DNA from: Streptomyces kaniharaensis
GTDB lineage: Bacteria; Actinomycetota; Actinomycetes; Streptomycetales; Streptomycetaceae
NCBI RefSeq assembly: GCF_009569385.1
Contig: NZ_WBOF01000001.1
Location: forward strand, 5,123,501-5,187,500
Direction: 5' to 3'
Length of the DNA stretch: 64,000 nucleotides
The position numbers were made by a program, and so were the translations under genes. Shown here one piece after another: positions 25,356 through 34,129 of the stretch (its first letter is position 1; the number at the start of each line of letters is the position of its first letter). The notes under the pieces were generated by a model that saw only the letters and a list, made by a program, of their open reading frames with translations, was not told where the DNA came from and did not search any database.

Positions 25356-26732
25356 ATGACCACCGCCATCGCCACCGCCCCCCGCTCGATACCCGGCCCG
25401 CCCGGGCTGCCCCTGATCGGATCGGGGCTCGACCTCGGCCGCCGACCGCTGCGCACCCTGCGCGCCGCCCGCCACGACTACGGCGACGTGGTCCGCTTCC
25501 GCGTGGGGCCGGTCGGGCTGGGAATGGACCTCGTCGCGGTGTTCTCCCCGGAGGGCGCCCACCAGGTGCTGGCCGGCGAGTCCGCCAACTTCCGCAAGGA
25601 GAACGCCTTATACGACGAGCTGCGGACCAGCGTCGGCAACGGCCTGCTGACCAGCCAGGACGGCGAGTACCAGCGCCAGCGCCGGCTCATCCAGCCGCTG
25701 TTCACCCGCCGCCGCGTCGACGGCTACGCGGACGCGATCGCCCTGGAGACGCAGGCGCTCGCGGAACGCTGGCACGCGGTGCCCGAGGGAGTCGTGGACG
25801 CTGCGGACGAGATGTCGCGGTTCGCGCTGCGCACGGTGTCGCGGATCCTGTTCGGCGCCGACGTGGAGGAAGCGGTGGCGGTCGTGCACCGCAGTTTCCC
25901 GGTGCTCGGCGAGTACGTCCAGGACCGGGGCGTCGCCCCGATCCGTCTGCCACGGCACTGGCCGACCCGCGCCAACCGGCGTGGCACCGAGGCCCAGCGG
26001 GCGCTGTACGCGGTCTGCGACCGGATCATCGCCGAGCGGGCCGCGCGCGGCGAGGCCGACGACAAGGCGGACGACCTGCTGGGGCTGCTGCGCCGGGCCC
26101 GCGGCGAGGACGGGGAGCAGCTCGACCCGGCCGAACTCCGCGACCAGGTCCTGGTGTTCCTGCTCGCCGGGCACGAGACCACCGCGACGTCGCTCGCCTT
26201 CGCCCTGCACCTGCTCGCGGGGCACCCCGAGCAACGCCGCCTCGCCCAGGAGGAGGCGGACGCGGTGCTCGCCGGCCGCGCGCCGATCGCCTCGGACCTG
26301 GAGGCGCTGCCGTACGTCACCCGGGTGCTGAAGGAGGCGATGCGCCTCTATCCGGCGGCGTCGCTGATCGGGCGGCGCTCGGTGGCCGAGACGGTCATCG
26401 GCGGGCACGTCGTCCCGGGCGGCTCCCAGGTGCTCGTCGTGCCGTGGGTCACCCACCGCCACCCCGACCACTGGGAGGAGCCGGACCGCTTCGACCCGGA
26501 CCGCTTCCTGCCCGAGCGGGAGAAGGCCCGGCACCGGTACGCCTGGTTGCCGTTCGGCGGCGGGCCGCGGGCGTGCATCGGGCAGCACTTCTCGATGCTG
26601 GAGGCGGTGCTGGCACTGGCCATGCTGCTGCGGGACTTCGATGTGGACGTGGTGGACCGGCGGGTGGCGATCGGCCAGGGCATCACGCTCCGGGCGGCGA
26701 GCCCCATGCGGATCCGGGTGACGGCGCGGTAG
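25356..26732 (+). CDS. Cytochrome P450
   Basis: This P450 of 458 residues has the I-helix oxygen motif LLAGHETTATSLAF, the ExxR motif in LKEAMRLYPAA, PERF-region DRFDPDRFLPER and the haem loop FGGGPRACIGQHF with ligand Cys407. The proline-rich start IPGPPGLPLIGSG is like that of eukaryotic-type and CYP102-like bacterial P450s. No ferredoxin or reductase gene is adjacent, so electrons come from elsewhere. The substrate is unknown, though fatty acids or lipids are common for this group. ATG 25356 follows AGAAGGAGACCCG. Confidence 0.95.
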   Translation: MTTAIATAPRSIPGPPGLPLIGSGLDLGRRPLRTLRAARHDYGDVVRFRVGPVGLGMDLVAVFSPEGAHQVLAGESANFRKENALYDELRTSVGNGLLTSQDGEYQRQRRLIQPLFTRRRVDGYADAIALETQALAERWHAVPEGVVDAADEMSRFALRTVSRILFGADVEEAVAVVHRSFPVLGEYVQDRGVAPIRLPRHWPTRANRRGTEAQRALYAVCDRIIAERAARGEADDKADDLLGLLRRARGEDGEQLDPAELRDQVLVFLLAGHETTATSLAFALHLLAGHPEQRRLAQEEADAVLAGRAPIASDLEALPYVTRVLKEAMRLYPAASLIGRRSVAETVIGGHVVPGGSQVLVVPWVTHRHPDHWEEPDRFDPDRFLPEREKARHRYAWLPFGGGPRACIGQHFSMLEAVLALAMLLRDFDVDVVDRRVAIGQGITLRAASPMRIRVTAR

Positions 26733-27100
26733 GCCGGCGACAGATTTCAGCGGACAGATGACGGATTTCAGACTCTGTCATCTGTCCGCTGTCATCTGTT
26801 CGTTGAAACCTGTTCGCCGGTCATGACCCGCACGTGTGCCTCGCGCGGATACACGACTGCCCCATTCGAGCACACCGCCCTCACATTGCGGGTAGCTTTT
26901 CGGATCTTCAGGTGGCCGATTCCGGCCGCTCGATAGCGTCCCACGCGCCCCAGACCGGAATTGCACGTGCGGCTGGCATATGACGGATGATCGGTCTGCA
27001 TGGACCTGCCACCGTCGCCGGCGGCCCTGAGTCCGCCCGGCCCGGGGAGCCCGGGCACAGCGCGAGCCGCCCCGGGCCCGACCGGTCGACCGGAGGTCCC
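26733..27100. other. Intergenic region P450 / MHYT gene
   Basis: The first 90 nt are a heptamer palindrome, listed separately. The remainder has no gene on either strand and carries the ribosome site CGGAGGTCCC of the MHYT gene at its right end. Confidence 0.4.
26737..26822. repeat. Heptamer palindrome, copy 4
   Basis: Perfect 15-bp arms CAGCGGACAGATGAC (26749-26763) and complement (26778-26792) enclose 14 nt. The outer sequences CCGGCGACAGATTTCAGCGG and the complement of the right flank match again, but the right side carries two additional heptamers. It starts 5 nt after the P450 stop codon. Confidence 0.88.
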
Positions 27101-27937
27101 ATGGGCACCCTGAACCACTTCGGCTTCGGCTGGCTGATGCCCACGCTCTCGTACGTGGTCGCCTGCGCCGGCGCCGCGCTCGGCCTGCGCTACACCCTGC
27201 GAGGCTTCGCTGCGAGCGGCGCCGCCCGCCGGAACTGGCTGCTCACCGCCGCCGCCGCGATCGGCTCGGGTATCTGGACGATGCACTTCGTCGCCATGTC
27301 CGGCTTCACCGTCGACGGCACCGAACTGCGCTACGACGTCCCGCTGACCGTGCTCAGCCTGCTGGTCGCGGTGCTGGTCACGTGGCTGGGCCTGGCTGCC
27401 GTCGGCTGCGGCGGACACCGTGGTCTCGCCCTGCTCGCCGGCGGACTCACGACTGGTGTCGGCATCGCCGCGATGCACTACCTCGGTATGACCGCCCTGC
27501 GGTTGCATGCCGGCATGCGCTACGACCCCGGCACTGTCGCGCTGTCCGTGTTGATCGCCGTCGGCGCCGCCACCGCCGCGCTCTGGGCCGCAGTCACCAT
27601 CCGCAACGTGTACGCGGCAGCGGCCGCCTCGCTGATCATGGGTCTCGCCGTGAGCTGCATGCACTACACCGGCATGGCCGCCGTGCACATCCACGTGGAG
27701 CCCACCCGGACCGGGCTCGACGGTGCGAGCCCGATGGAGTTCATCTTCCCGATCGGCGTCGGCCTCGGCTCCTTCCTCTTCCTCGCCTCAGCGTTCGTCG
27801 CGCTCTCCCCGACCGCAGGGGAACGCGTCGGCCACCGAGAGACGGGCGAGCTCACCATCGAGGAGTTTCCGGCGACGCGTGAGCCCGTGACCATGCCGGT
27901 GGACTCCGTTCCCGGCGGGTCCGACTGCGCTGCCTGA
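27101..27937 (+). CDS. MHYT-domain integral membrane sensor protein
   Basis: This protein of 278 residues has about seven membrane helices and three MHYT motifs: IWTMHFVAMSGFTVDG, IAAMHYLGMTALRLHAG and SCMHYTGMAAVHIHV. MHYT domains are thought to bind copper and sense oxygen, CO or NO, normally fused to GGDEF/EAL domains. Here the domain stands alone with a short cytoplasmic tail ending SVPGGSDCAA. ATG 27101 follows CGGAGGTCCC. No kinase or cyclase gene is adjacent, so any signalling partner is unknown. Confidence 0.92.
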   Translation: MGTLNHFGFGWLMPTLSYVVACAGAALGLRYTLRGFAASGAARRNWLLTAAAAIGSGIWTMHFVAMSGFTVDGTELRYDVPLTVLSLLVAVLVTWLGLAAVGCGGHRGLALLAGGLTTGVGIAAMHYLGMTALRLHAGMRYDPGTVALSVLIAVGAATAALWAAVTIRNVYAAAAASLIMGLAVSCMHYTGMAAVHIHVEPTRTGLDGASPMEFIFPIGVGLGSFLFLASAFVALSPTAGERVGHRETGELTIEEFPATREPVTMPVDSVPGGSDCAA

Positions 27938-28235
27938 TTCCCCCATCCCCCCGTCCGAAGGGCTCCCCACCCGTGGGCGAAGGCCGCGGTGCCGCCTCCG
28001 GTACTCGTCGGGGTGCCAACGCCGGGCCGCCCGCCCCTACCGGTCGGCTGCACGTCCGCCAACGGCGTGTCGGGCGACGGTCTGTCTGGCGACCAGTTTC
28101 CGGCGGCGGGTGGGCCGCCGCCGGAGGGTTCGGCGTTGCTGCCGGTCGGCGTCCGGGGCGGCGACCCTGGGCTGCTGCGCCGCACCCACTTCCGGGCCTC
28201 GGCGCAGCCGGCGGGCCGGGAAGCGGAGGGGGAAA
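27938..28235. other. Intergenic region, convergent
   Basis: GC-rich sequence between the MHYT gene and the strong hairpin that follows. Open frames exist on both strands but lack recognisable protein character or good ribosome sites. I see nothing to annotate. Confidence 0.35.
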
Positions 28236-28262
28236 GGGGTGACGCCCGGCGGGCGTCACCCC
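28236..28262. terminator. Strong bidirectional hairpin terminator
   Basis: GGGGTGACGCCC (28236-28247) pairs perfectly with GGGCGTCACCCC (28251-28262) over a GGC loop. It lies just beyond the stop of the - strand secreted protein, between convergent genes. Confidence 0.85.
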
Positions 28263-28289
28263 CGGTCGGGCGGTCGTCGGGCTATCCGG

Positions 28290-28658
28290 TCATCCGCGGG
28301 TCTGGAAGACGATCCTGGTCCAGCTGGAGCCCGGGCAGTTGCCCCACACGTCCCACGCCTGCGGCCGCGCGCCGATCCACAGGCCGGTGGTGTGCGAGCC
28401 GTCGGCGCAGTAGGTGATGGTGCGCAGCTGGCCGGAGTAGACGTTGCACTCGCCCTCCCAGCGCCAGCCGTAGTCGGCGGTGATCACGCAGTGGTAGGAG
28501 GCGGTGATGGAGTGCTTCCCGACGCTCTGCCCCGCGATGACGGTGTGGTCGGCGATCGGGTCGGCGGCGGCGGGCAGGGTGGTCGTCCCGAGCACGCCGA
28601 GGGTGGCGGCGGCCGCGACCCCGAACGCGGCGATCTTCCTGGCGATGCAACCTCGCAC
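28290..28658 (-). CDS. Small secreted four-cysteine protein
   Basis: This precursor of 122 residues has a basic start (MRGCIARKIAAFG), a hydrophobic core and a probable cleavage after LPAAA before DPIADH. The mature protein of about 90 residues has four cysteines (SYHC, GECNV, ITYCADG, WGNCPGS), likely forming two disulphides, and many Trp and Tyr. I do not recognise the family. It resembles small exported Streptomyces proteins of unknown role. GTG 28658 follows GGGAGAA at good spacing. It is divergent from the ECF sigma factor gene. Confidence 0.75.
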   Translation of the reverse strand: MRGCIARKIAAFGVAAAATLGVLGTTTLPAAADPIADHTVIAGQSVGKHSITASYHCVITADYGWRWEGECNVYSGQLRTITYCADGSHTTGLWIGARPQAWDVWGNCPGSSWTRIVFQTRG

Positions 28659-28812
28659 GGTGGTTCTCCCTTGCTCAACGGTTCTCGTCCTGCGGTGCGT
28701 CCCGGTCGTCCGGAGCCGGTGATCGGTGGTGAATTCCCGTTCCCCGTACGGCCCGTGCGCCGGTGACGTATTGCATACGAATGACTGCTCACAGTGAGAC
28801 GACGAACTATGA

Positions 28813-28828
28813 TGTGACCTGAGTCACA
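28813..28828. promoter_or_regulatory. CRP-family binding site, exact consensus core
   Basis: TGTGACCTGAGTCACA matches TGTGA-N6-TCACA perfectly. It lies between the secreted-protein and sigma-factor genes and overlaps a TATGAT (28808-28813) that could be a -10 box. It is 67 nt before the sigma factor start. Streptomyces Crp binds GTG-N6-CAC sites. Confidence 0.6.
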
Positions 28829-28894
28829 GCTGTGCGCCTGGTTGGGAGAGGCCTCAACTGGGCCTTCGGGGTGCCGATTTACGGGGAGAGCGGC

Positions 28895-29536
28895 ATGGTG
28901 GAATTCAGCAGTCGATGTACGGGCGGGCGCGAGCCGGGCGGTGAACCGGCCGATTTCGACCGGGTGTTCACCGAGATGCTGCCGAGACTCCATCGGGCGG
29001 CCGTCTCGCTCGCCGGAAGCCCGTTCACGGCGGGCGACATCGTCCACGACGCGTACCTGAGAATCGCCCGCCGCCCGGAGCGGTTCCTCGGCCATCCGCA
29101 GCCGTACGCCTACGTGTTCACGACGATGGCGAACATCCTGCGCGACCAGTGGCGGCGGGAGCGCCGTCGAGCGACGCTCCCCGAACCGGTCGGGCGGGAG
29201 CAGGAGCGGGCGGCGGTGGCCGACCCGCTCGGTGGGGGGATGGCGGAGCTCCAGGCGCGCTGGGAGGTGGTCCGGCTGCTGCGCTGCCTGACCGCCAAGC
29301 AGGCCCGGGTGGTCGTGCTCGTGGACCTCGACGGCTACAGCGTCGACGAGGCGGCGGAACTGCTGGGACTGCACCGCAGCACCCTGGCGGTCACCCGTCG
29401 GCGCGCCCACCGGCGCCTCCGTGCCGTCCTCGAACGCGAACGCAGGGGTGAGGGCGAGGGGCGGCGCAGGGGCGGGAGCGGGTGCGGGCGGGCTTCGGGC
29501 GGTGCGCCCGACGACGCACCCGACGCACCGAACTGA
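28895..29536 (+). CDS. ECF-type RNA polymerase sigma factor
   Basis: This protein of 213 residues has region 2 (FDRVFTEMLPRLHRAAVSLA, then DIVHDAYLRIARRPERFLGH and YVFTTMANILRDQWRRERRR) and region 4 (LTAKQARVVVLVDLDGYSVD, then EAAELLGLHRSTLAVTRRRA). No anti-sigma gene is adjacent. Promoter targets are unknown; the divergent secreted protein is one candidate. ATG 28895 has GGGGAG 7 nt upstream. A GTG at 28832 in the same frame is less likely. The C-terminal 35 residues are an Arg/Gly-rich tail. Confidence 0.9.
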   Translation: MVEFSSRCTGGREPGGEPADFDRVFTEMLPRLHRAAVSLAGSPFTAGDIVHDAYLRIARRPERFLGHPQPYAYVFTTMANILRDQWRRERRRATLPEPVGREQERAAVADPLGGGMAELQARWEVVRLLRCLTAKQARVVVLVDLDGYSVDEAAELLGLHRSTLAVTRRRAHRRLRAVLERERRGEGEGRRRGGSGCGRASGGAPDDAPDAPN

Positions 29537-29581
29537 CGGCATGTCAGCTGATGTGCCGCCCCGGCCCGTACTCTGCGAATC

Positions 29582-30538
29582 GTGATCACGTACGAGGACC
29601 GCCGCCTGCGCGCCCTGGCCGACGACGGACGTTGGCCCGAGCTGCTGGCCGCCTACCGGCGGGCCCGCGCGGGCGCGGCGGCGCGCGCCGGCGAACTGCT
29701 CGGGGCGGCGGAGGTCGCGCCGCTCGGCCACCTGATCGCGTACGCGGCGCCGCCGGAGCTGGCCGTCCGGCTGTTCGACCGGGACGGCGGCCCGGGCACC
29801 GCCGCCGGGGCCGGCGACCATGACTCCGGACCGTTGTGGGAGGTGCTGGCGACCCGGCACTCCTGGCTGCGGCTGGCTCCGCTGCTCGGCCCGGCCCCGG
29901 TGCGGCGGCTGGTCGCGCACACCCGGGTGCTGATCGGCGAGGACCTCTCCCGCGGCGCCGAACCGGACCCGGAGGGCGTGCCGATGCGGCTGGAGCCGTG
30001 GGAGGCGACCGGGTGGGGCGAGGGGGCCAGGGTGCGCGACTACCTGCCGGCCGGGGGAGCTCGCAGTGCGCTGCTGACCCTGCCCGCGAGCCGGGAAGGC
30101 CTCGGCCCGGTGGCGCTGCCCGAACCGGGCCTGCGGCTGCGCGGGCAGCGGGCCACCCAGGCGCTGGCCGTGTTGGCGGACTGGGCTGAGGTGGCCTGCG
30201 TCCGGGGCTCGGCCCCACAGGCGGCGGCGCAGCTGGCCCGTGGCTCACTGGTCACCGGTGGGTACCTGCCGTTCGCGCTCGCCGTCCCGGCGCTGGTGCA
30301 GGCGGGTGCGGTGGACCGGGCGCGCGGCGGCGCTCACGGACGGCTGGCGCTCTGGCGGGCGCTGGGCGCGATGGCGGGCGCGGACGGACCGGACCGGGCC
30401 GAGGTGAACGCACTGGTGGCCCGGATGCGCTGCTTCACCTGGTGCGAACCGGCTGCCGGGCTGCGGCATCTGCACGTTGCACTGGAGGATCCGGCGAGCG
30501 GGCTGGCCTGGGCGGTCAGCGGGTCCGAGGACCTTTGA
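29582..30538 (+). CDS. Protein of unknown function
   Basis: This protein of 318 residues is Ala/Arg/Leu-rich and probably helical. It begins MITYEDRRLRALADDGRWPE, with WEVLATRHSWLRLAPLLGPA in the middle and WCEPAAGLRHLHVALEDPAS near the end. No signal peptide, membrane helix or catalytic motif is apparent, and I do not recognise the family. GTG 29582 is the start, 45 nt after the sigma factor stop, so co-transcription is possible. A heptamer palindrome begins at the stop codon. Confidence 0.75.
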   Translation: MITYEDRRLRALADDGRWPELLAAYRRARAGAAARAGELLGAAEVAPLGHLIAYAAPPELAVRLFDRDGGPGTAAGAGDHDSGPLWEVLATRHSWLRLAPLLGPAPVRRLVAHTRVLIGEDLSRGAEPDPEGVPMRLEPWEATGWGEGARVRDYLPAGGARSALLTLPASREGLGPVALPEPGLRLRGQRATQALAVLADWAEVACVRGSAPQAAAQLARGSLVTGGYLPFALAVPALVQAGAVDRARGGAHGRLALWRALGAMAGADGPDRAEVNALVARMRCFTWCEPAAGLRHLHVALEDPASGLAWAVSGSEDL

Positions 30539-30620
30539 CGGCCGATGGGTGGCGAGCAGCCGGTGGATGACGACTAACAGATGACAGATTTCGAAATCTG
30601 TCATCTGTTAGTTGTTCGCC
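30536..30620. repeat. Heptamer palindrome, copy 5
   Basis: A perfect loopless 40-nt palindrome spans 30573-30612. Its left half reads ACTAACAGATGACAGATTTC. The copy extends back to the TGA of the upstream gene through GTGGATGACGACTAAC. It sits between convergent genes. Confidence 0.92.
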
Positions 30621-30717
30621 CTGGTCTCCCTGCCGTCGGCAATGACGTGGAACCCCCGCTCCGGCGCCATTCCGGGTTGGGTGGGCGGCGCCGGAGCGGG
30701 GGAGTAAGAGGAGGGCG

Positions 30718-32211
30718 TCAGGCGGCCGTCGCCGCGCTGCCCTGGACGGGAACGACCTCGGGCGAGGGCGCGGGCGAGACCGTCGGCCCGGAGGCCGGGG
30801 CCGTCACCGCGTGCGGCCCGTCGTGCGTGTCGATCAGCGTCCGCTCGTCGAACGGCAGCTCGCCCGCCAGCACCCGCTGCGCCCGCGCCGCGTCGAACTC
30901 GCCGGTCCAGCGCCCGATCAGGACGGTGGCGACGGCGTTGCCCGCGAAGTTGGTGAGCGCCCGGGCCTCCGACATGAACCGGTCGATGCCGACGATCAGC
31001 CCGACCCCGTCCACCAGCGCCGGCTTGTGCGACTGCAGCCCGCCGGCCAGGGTGGCCAGCCCGGCGCCGGTGACCCCGGCCGCGCCCTTGCTGGCGATCA
31101 CCATGAAGACCAGCAGCGACAGCTGCTCGCCGAGCGACATCGGCTTGTCCATCGCCTCGGAGATGAAGATCGACGCCATCGTCAGGTAGATCGCGGTGCC
31201 GTCGAGGTTGAAGCTGTAGCCGGTCGGCACGGTGATGCCGACGACCGGGCGGCTGACGCCCAGGTGCTCCATCTTGGCGATCAGTCGGGGCAGTGCGCTC
31301 TCGGAGGAGGACGTGGAGAGGATCAGCAGGAACTCGCGGCCGAGGTAGCGCAGCAGCGCGAACACGTTGACCCCGGCCACCAGGCGCAGCAGTGTGCCCA
31401 GCACCACGACGACGAACAGGGCGCAGGTGACGTAGAAGCCGATCATGATGACGGCGAGGCTCTTCAGTGCGGCCGTGCCGGTCGCCCCGACGACGGCGGC
31501 CATCGCCCCGAAGGCACCGACCGGCGCGACCCACATGATCATCGCCATGACCCGGAACACCAGTCGCTGCACGTGCTCGACGCCGCGCAGCACCGGGGCG
31601 CCGACCGGGCCCATCGCCTGGAGGGCGAAGCCGACGAGCAGCGCGACCAGCAGGGTCTGCAGCACCTTGCCCTCGGTGAGGGCCGAGAACATGGTGGTCG
31701 GGATCATCCCGAGTAGGAAGTCGGTGGTGGACTGGGCGCCGCCCGCCGCGGCCTGGGCGTGGCCGGACTTGGCCAGCGCGGCGGTCAGGTGCAGCCCGCC
31801 GCCCGGTTCCAGCAGGTTGCCGACCGCGAGGCCGATGGCCAGGGCGACGGTCGACATGGTGAGGAAGTAGCCGAGGGCCAGTCCGCCGACCTTGCCGACC
31901 TTGGCGGCCTTGGTGACCGAGCCGATGCCCAGCACGATGGTGCAGAAGATCACCGGGCTGATCATCATCTTGATCAGGTTGACGAAGCCCGTCCCGACCG
32001 GCTTCAGCTCGACCGCGAAGCCGGGCGCGGCAAGACCGACCACCGCGCCGGCGATCACCGCCGCGATGACGGCGAGGTAGAGGTAGTGGGTGCGGTCCCG
32101 CTTCGCGGGCGGCTGCGCGCCCGGCCCCTCCGGGCGGTGTCCGTCGCGGTGTCCGTCCGAGGTCTCCTCGGGTCTGCCCCCCGTCGGCTGTGCGGCTCCA
32201 GCGATCGACAT
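30718..32211 (-). CDS. dctA: C4-dicarboxylate:cation symporter (DctA/DAACS family)
   Basis: This membrane protein of 497 residues imports succinate, fumarate or malate. Family signatures include KPVGTGFVNLIKMMISPVIF and, after the hairpin region, STSSSESALPRLIAKMEHLG, TGYSFNLDGTAIYLTMASIF and GVGLIVGIDRFMSEARALTN. The N-terminal 35 residues are hydrophilic. The C-terminal 60 residues form an unusual Pro/Ala/Thr-rich tail. It is divergent from a DcuS/CitA-type sensor kinase and regulator that probably induce it in response to dicarboxylate. Confidence 0.95.
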   Translation of the reverse strand: MSIAGAAQPTGGRPEETSDGHRDGHRPEGPGAQPPAKRDRTHYLYLAVIAAVIAGAVVGLAAPGFAVELKPVGTGFVNLIKMMISPVIFCTIVLGIGSVTKAAKVGKVGGLALGYFLTMSTVALAIGLAVGNLLEPGGGLHLTAALAKSGHAQAAAGGAQSTTDFLLGMIPTTMFSALTEGKVLQTLLVALLVGFALQAMGPVGAPVLRGVEHVQRLVFRVMAMIMWVAPVGAFGAMAAVVGATGTAALKSLAVIMIGFYVTCALFVVVVLGTLLRLVAGVNVFALLRYLGREFLLILSTSSSESALPRLIAKMEHLGVSRPVVGITVPTGYSFNLDGTAIYLTMASIFISEAMDKPMSLGEQLSLLVFMVIASKGAAGVTGAGLATLAGGLQSHKPALVDGVGLIVGIDRFMSEARALTNFAGNAVATVLIGRWTGEFDAARAQRVLAGELPFDERTLIDTHDGPHAVTAPASGPTVSPAPSPEVVPVQGSAATAA

Positions 32212-32386
32212 CTGCGGCTCCTTCGCCCTGCAGTCCTGGCGGCCCCGGGTGGTGGGCCGCTCCGACTATCGGCCCCGGGCGTGACGGAGGTCACGTTTGC
32301 GTTCATAGAGTTCACGAGCCGGTCGCGGTGCAGACCGGCCTTCGCACGTCCGGGGGTGCTCGCGGGCGTGGTGCACACTGGCAGGC

Positions 32387-34129
32387 ATGTCCGTGCGCAC
32401 CCCCACCGCTCCGCGCCGGCTGCTTGCCGCCCCGCGCCGGCTGGTCCGCAGTCTGGCCGGCCAACTGTTCGTCGTCCAGGTGGTCATCGTCGCCGCCGTG
32501 GTGGCGGGCGGTGCCGTGCTCGCGTACCTCTTCACGGCCGACCGCACCGAGGCCGCGGCCCGCCGCGAGGTCACCGCCGTCGCCCACGCGGTCGCCGACT
32601 CGCCGACCGTCCGGACCGCCGTCACCGGGCCGGACCCGACCGCGGTGCTCCAGCCCTACGTCGAGCAGGTGCGCGTGGAGACCGGGGTCTCGTTCATCAC
32701 CGTCATGAACACCGACGGCGTGCGCTGGACCCACCCGCTGCCGGACCAGATCGGCAAGCGCTTCCTCGGGCACATCGACTGGGCGCTCGCCGGGCAGACC
32801 CGCAGCGAGACGTACACCGGCACGCTCGGCCCCTCGGTGCGCGTGGTCACCCCGGTCCTGGACGACCGGCACCGGGTGATCGCGCTGGTCAGCGCGGGCA
32901 TCACGGTGGACAGCATCTCCGAGCAGCTCAGCGGCCCGCTGCTGGCCCTGGCCGGGGTGGCGGTGGCCGCGCTCGCGGTCGGCGGCGCCGGCACGTATCT
33001 GGCCAACTCCCGGCTGCGGCGGCACACTCACGGCATGGGACCGGCCGAGCTCAGCCACCTCTACGAGTACCACCAGGCGACCCTGCACTCGGTGCGCGAG
33101 GGTCTGGTCCTGCTCGACCGCGCGCACCGGGTGGTGCTCTGCAACGACGCCGCCCGTGAACTGCTCGGTCTGGCAGGGGAGGTGGACGGCCGGACGGTCG
33201 CGGAGCTGGGCCTGCCGGAGGCGCTGGTGACCTCCGTGCTCGGTGACGAGCCGGTCCGCGACGAGGTACACCTGACCGCCGAGCGGGTGGTGGTGCTCAA
33301 CACCTCCACCATCGGCACCGGCCTCGGCCGGGTCGTCACCCTTCGCGACCACACCGAACTTCAGTCGCTCAGTGGCGAGTTGGACTCGGTTCGGGGCTTC
33401 ACGGAGGCGCTCGGCGCCCAGGCGCACGAGGCCGCCAACCGGCTGCACGCGGTCGTCTCGCTGATCGAACTCGGCCGCCACGAACAGGCGGTGGAGTTCG
33501 CGACCGCCGAACTCGCGCTCGCCCAGCAGCTCACCGACCGGGTCGTCGCCGCGGTCACCGAACCGGTGCTGGCCGCGCTGCTGCTCGGCAAGGCGGCCCA
33601 AGCGGCCGAGCGGGGCGTGGAGTTGACCCTCACCGAGGACAGCCGTATCGACGACGGCGTGCTGCCGCCCGGCCTCTCCGCCCGGGACCTGATCACCGTC
33701 CTCGGCAACCTGATCGACAACGCCGTGGACGCCGCGATCGCGGGGGCCGCCGAGAGCCCCGTCCCGCCGGAGGTCACCGTCACCGCCCGGATCGAGGCGG
33801 CGAACGGAAGCGACACGGCAGACGGCACAGGCGCGGCGGGCGGAGCCGACGAGCCGGACGGCGGCGGGCACCTCCTGCTCCGCGTCGCAGACACCGGGAC
33901 GGGCATCGACCCGGCCGCCGTCGAGGACGTGTTCCGGCGCGGCTGGAGCACCAAGCAGGACGGGCGCGGCCACGGCCTCGGGCTGGCGCTCGTCGCCCAG
34001 GCCGCCCGGCGCAACGGCGGCACCGTCGAGGTCGGCCGCGACCGGGGCGCCGTGCTCACCGTCCGGCTGCCGCTCTCGGGCCGGACCGGGCCGGGGATGC
34101 CCCGACAGCGGGCGGAGGCGGCGTCGTGA
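32387..34129 (+). CDS. DcuS/CitA-type sensor histidine kinase
   Basis: This kinase of 580 residues has membrane helix 1 at about 25-47 (LFVVQVVIVAAVVAGGAVLA) and an extracytoplasmic Cache/PAS sensor of about 130 residues (VETGVSFITVMNTDGVRWTH). Helix 2 lies near 185-205. A cytoplasmic PAS domain, a SpoB-type dimerisation helix (ALGAQAHEAANRLHAVVSLI, phospho-His in QAHE) and the HATPase boxes LGNLIDNAVDAAI and GRGHGLGLALV follow. This family senses C4-dicarboxylates or citrate. A GTGA overlap couples it to its regulator. Confidence 0.93.
   Translation: MSVRTPTAPRRLLAAPRRLVRSLAGQLFVVQVVIVAAVVAGGAVLAYLFTADRTEAAARREVTAVAHAVADSPTVRTAVTGPDPTAVLQPYVEQVRVETGVSFITVMNTDGVRWTHPLPDQIGKRFLGHIDWALAGQTRSETYTGTLGPSVRVVTPVLDDRHRVIALVSAGITVDSISEQLSGPLLALAGVAVAALAVGGAGTYLANSRLRRHTHGMGPAELSHLYEYHQATLHSVREGLVLLDRAHRVVLCNDAARELLGLAGEVDGRTVAELGLPEALVTSVLGDEPVRDEVHLTAERVVVLNTSTIGTGLGRVVTLRDHTELQSLSGELDSVRGFTEALGAQAHEAANRLHAVVSLIELGRHEQAVEFATAELALAQQLTDRVVAAVTEPVLAALLLGKAAQAAERGVELTLTEDSRIDDGVLPPGLSARDLITVLGNLIDNAVDAAIAGAAESPVPPEVTVTARIEAANGSDTADGTGAAGGADEPDGGGHLLLRVADTGTGIDPAAVEDVFRRGWSTKQDGRGHGLGLALVAQAARRNGGTVEVGRDRGAVLTVRLPLSGRTGPGMPRQRAEAAS

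Noticed and set aside
27973..28242. ORF of 89 codons between the MHYT gene and the secreted protein gene
   Set aside because: Its composition is Gly/Arg-rich without protein character, and it lies in a convergent gap that ends in a terminator hairpin.
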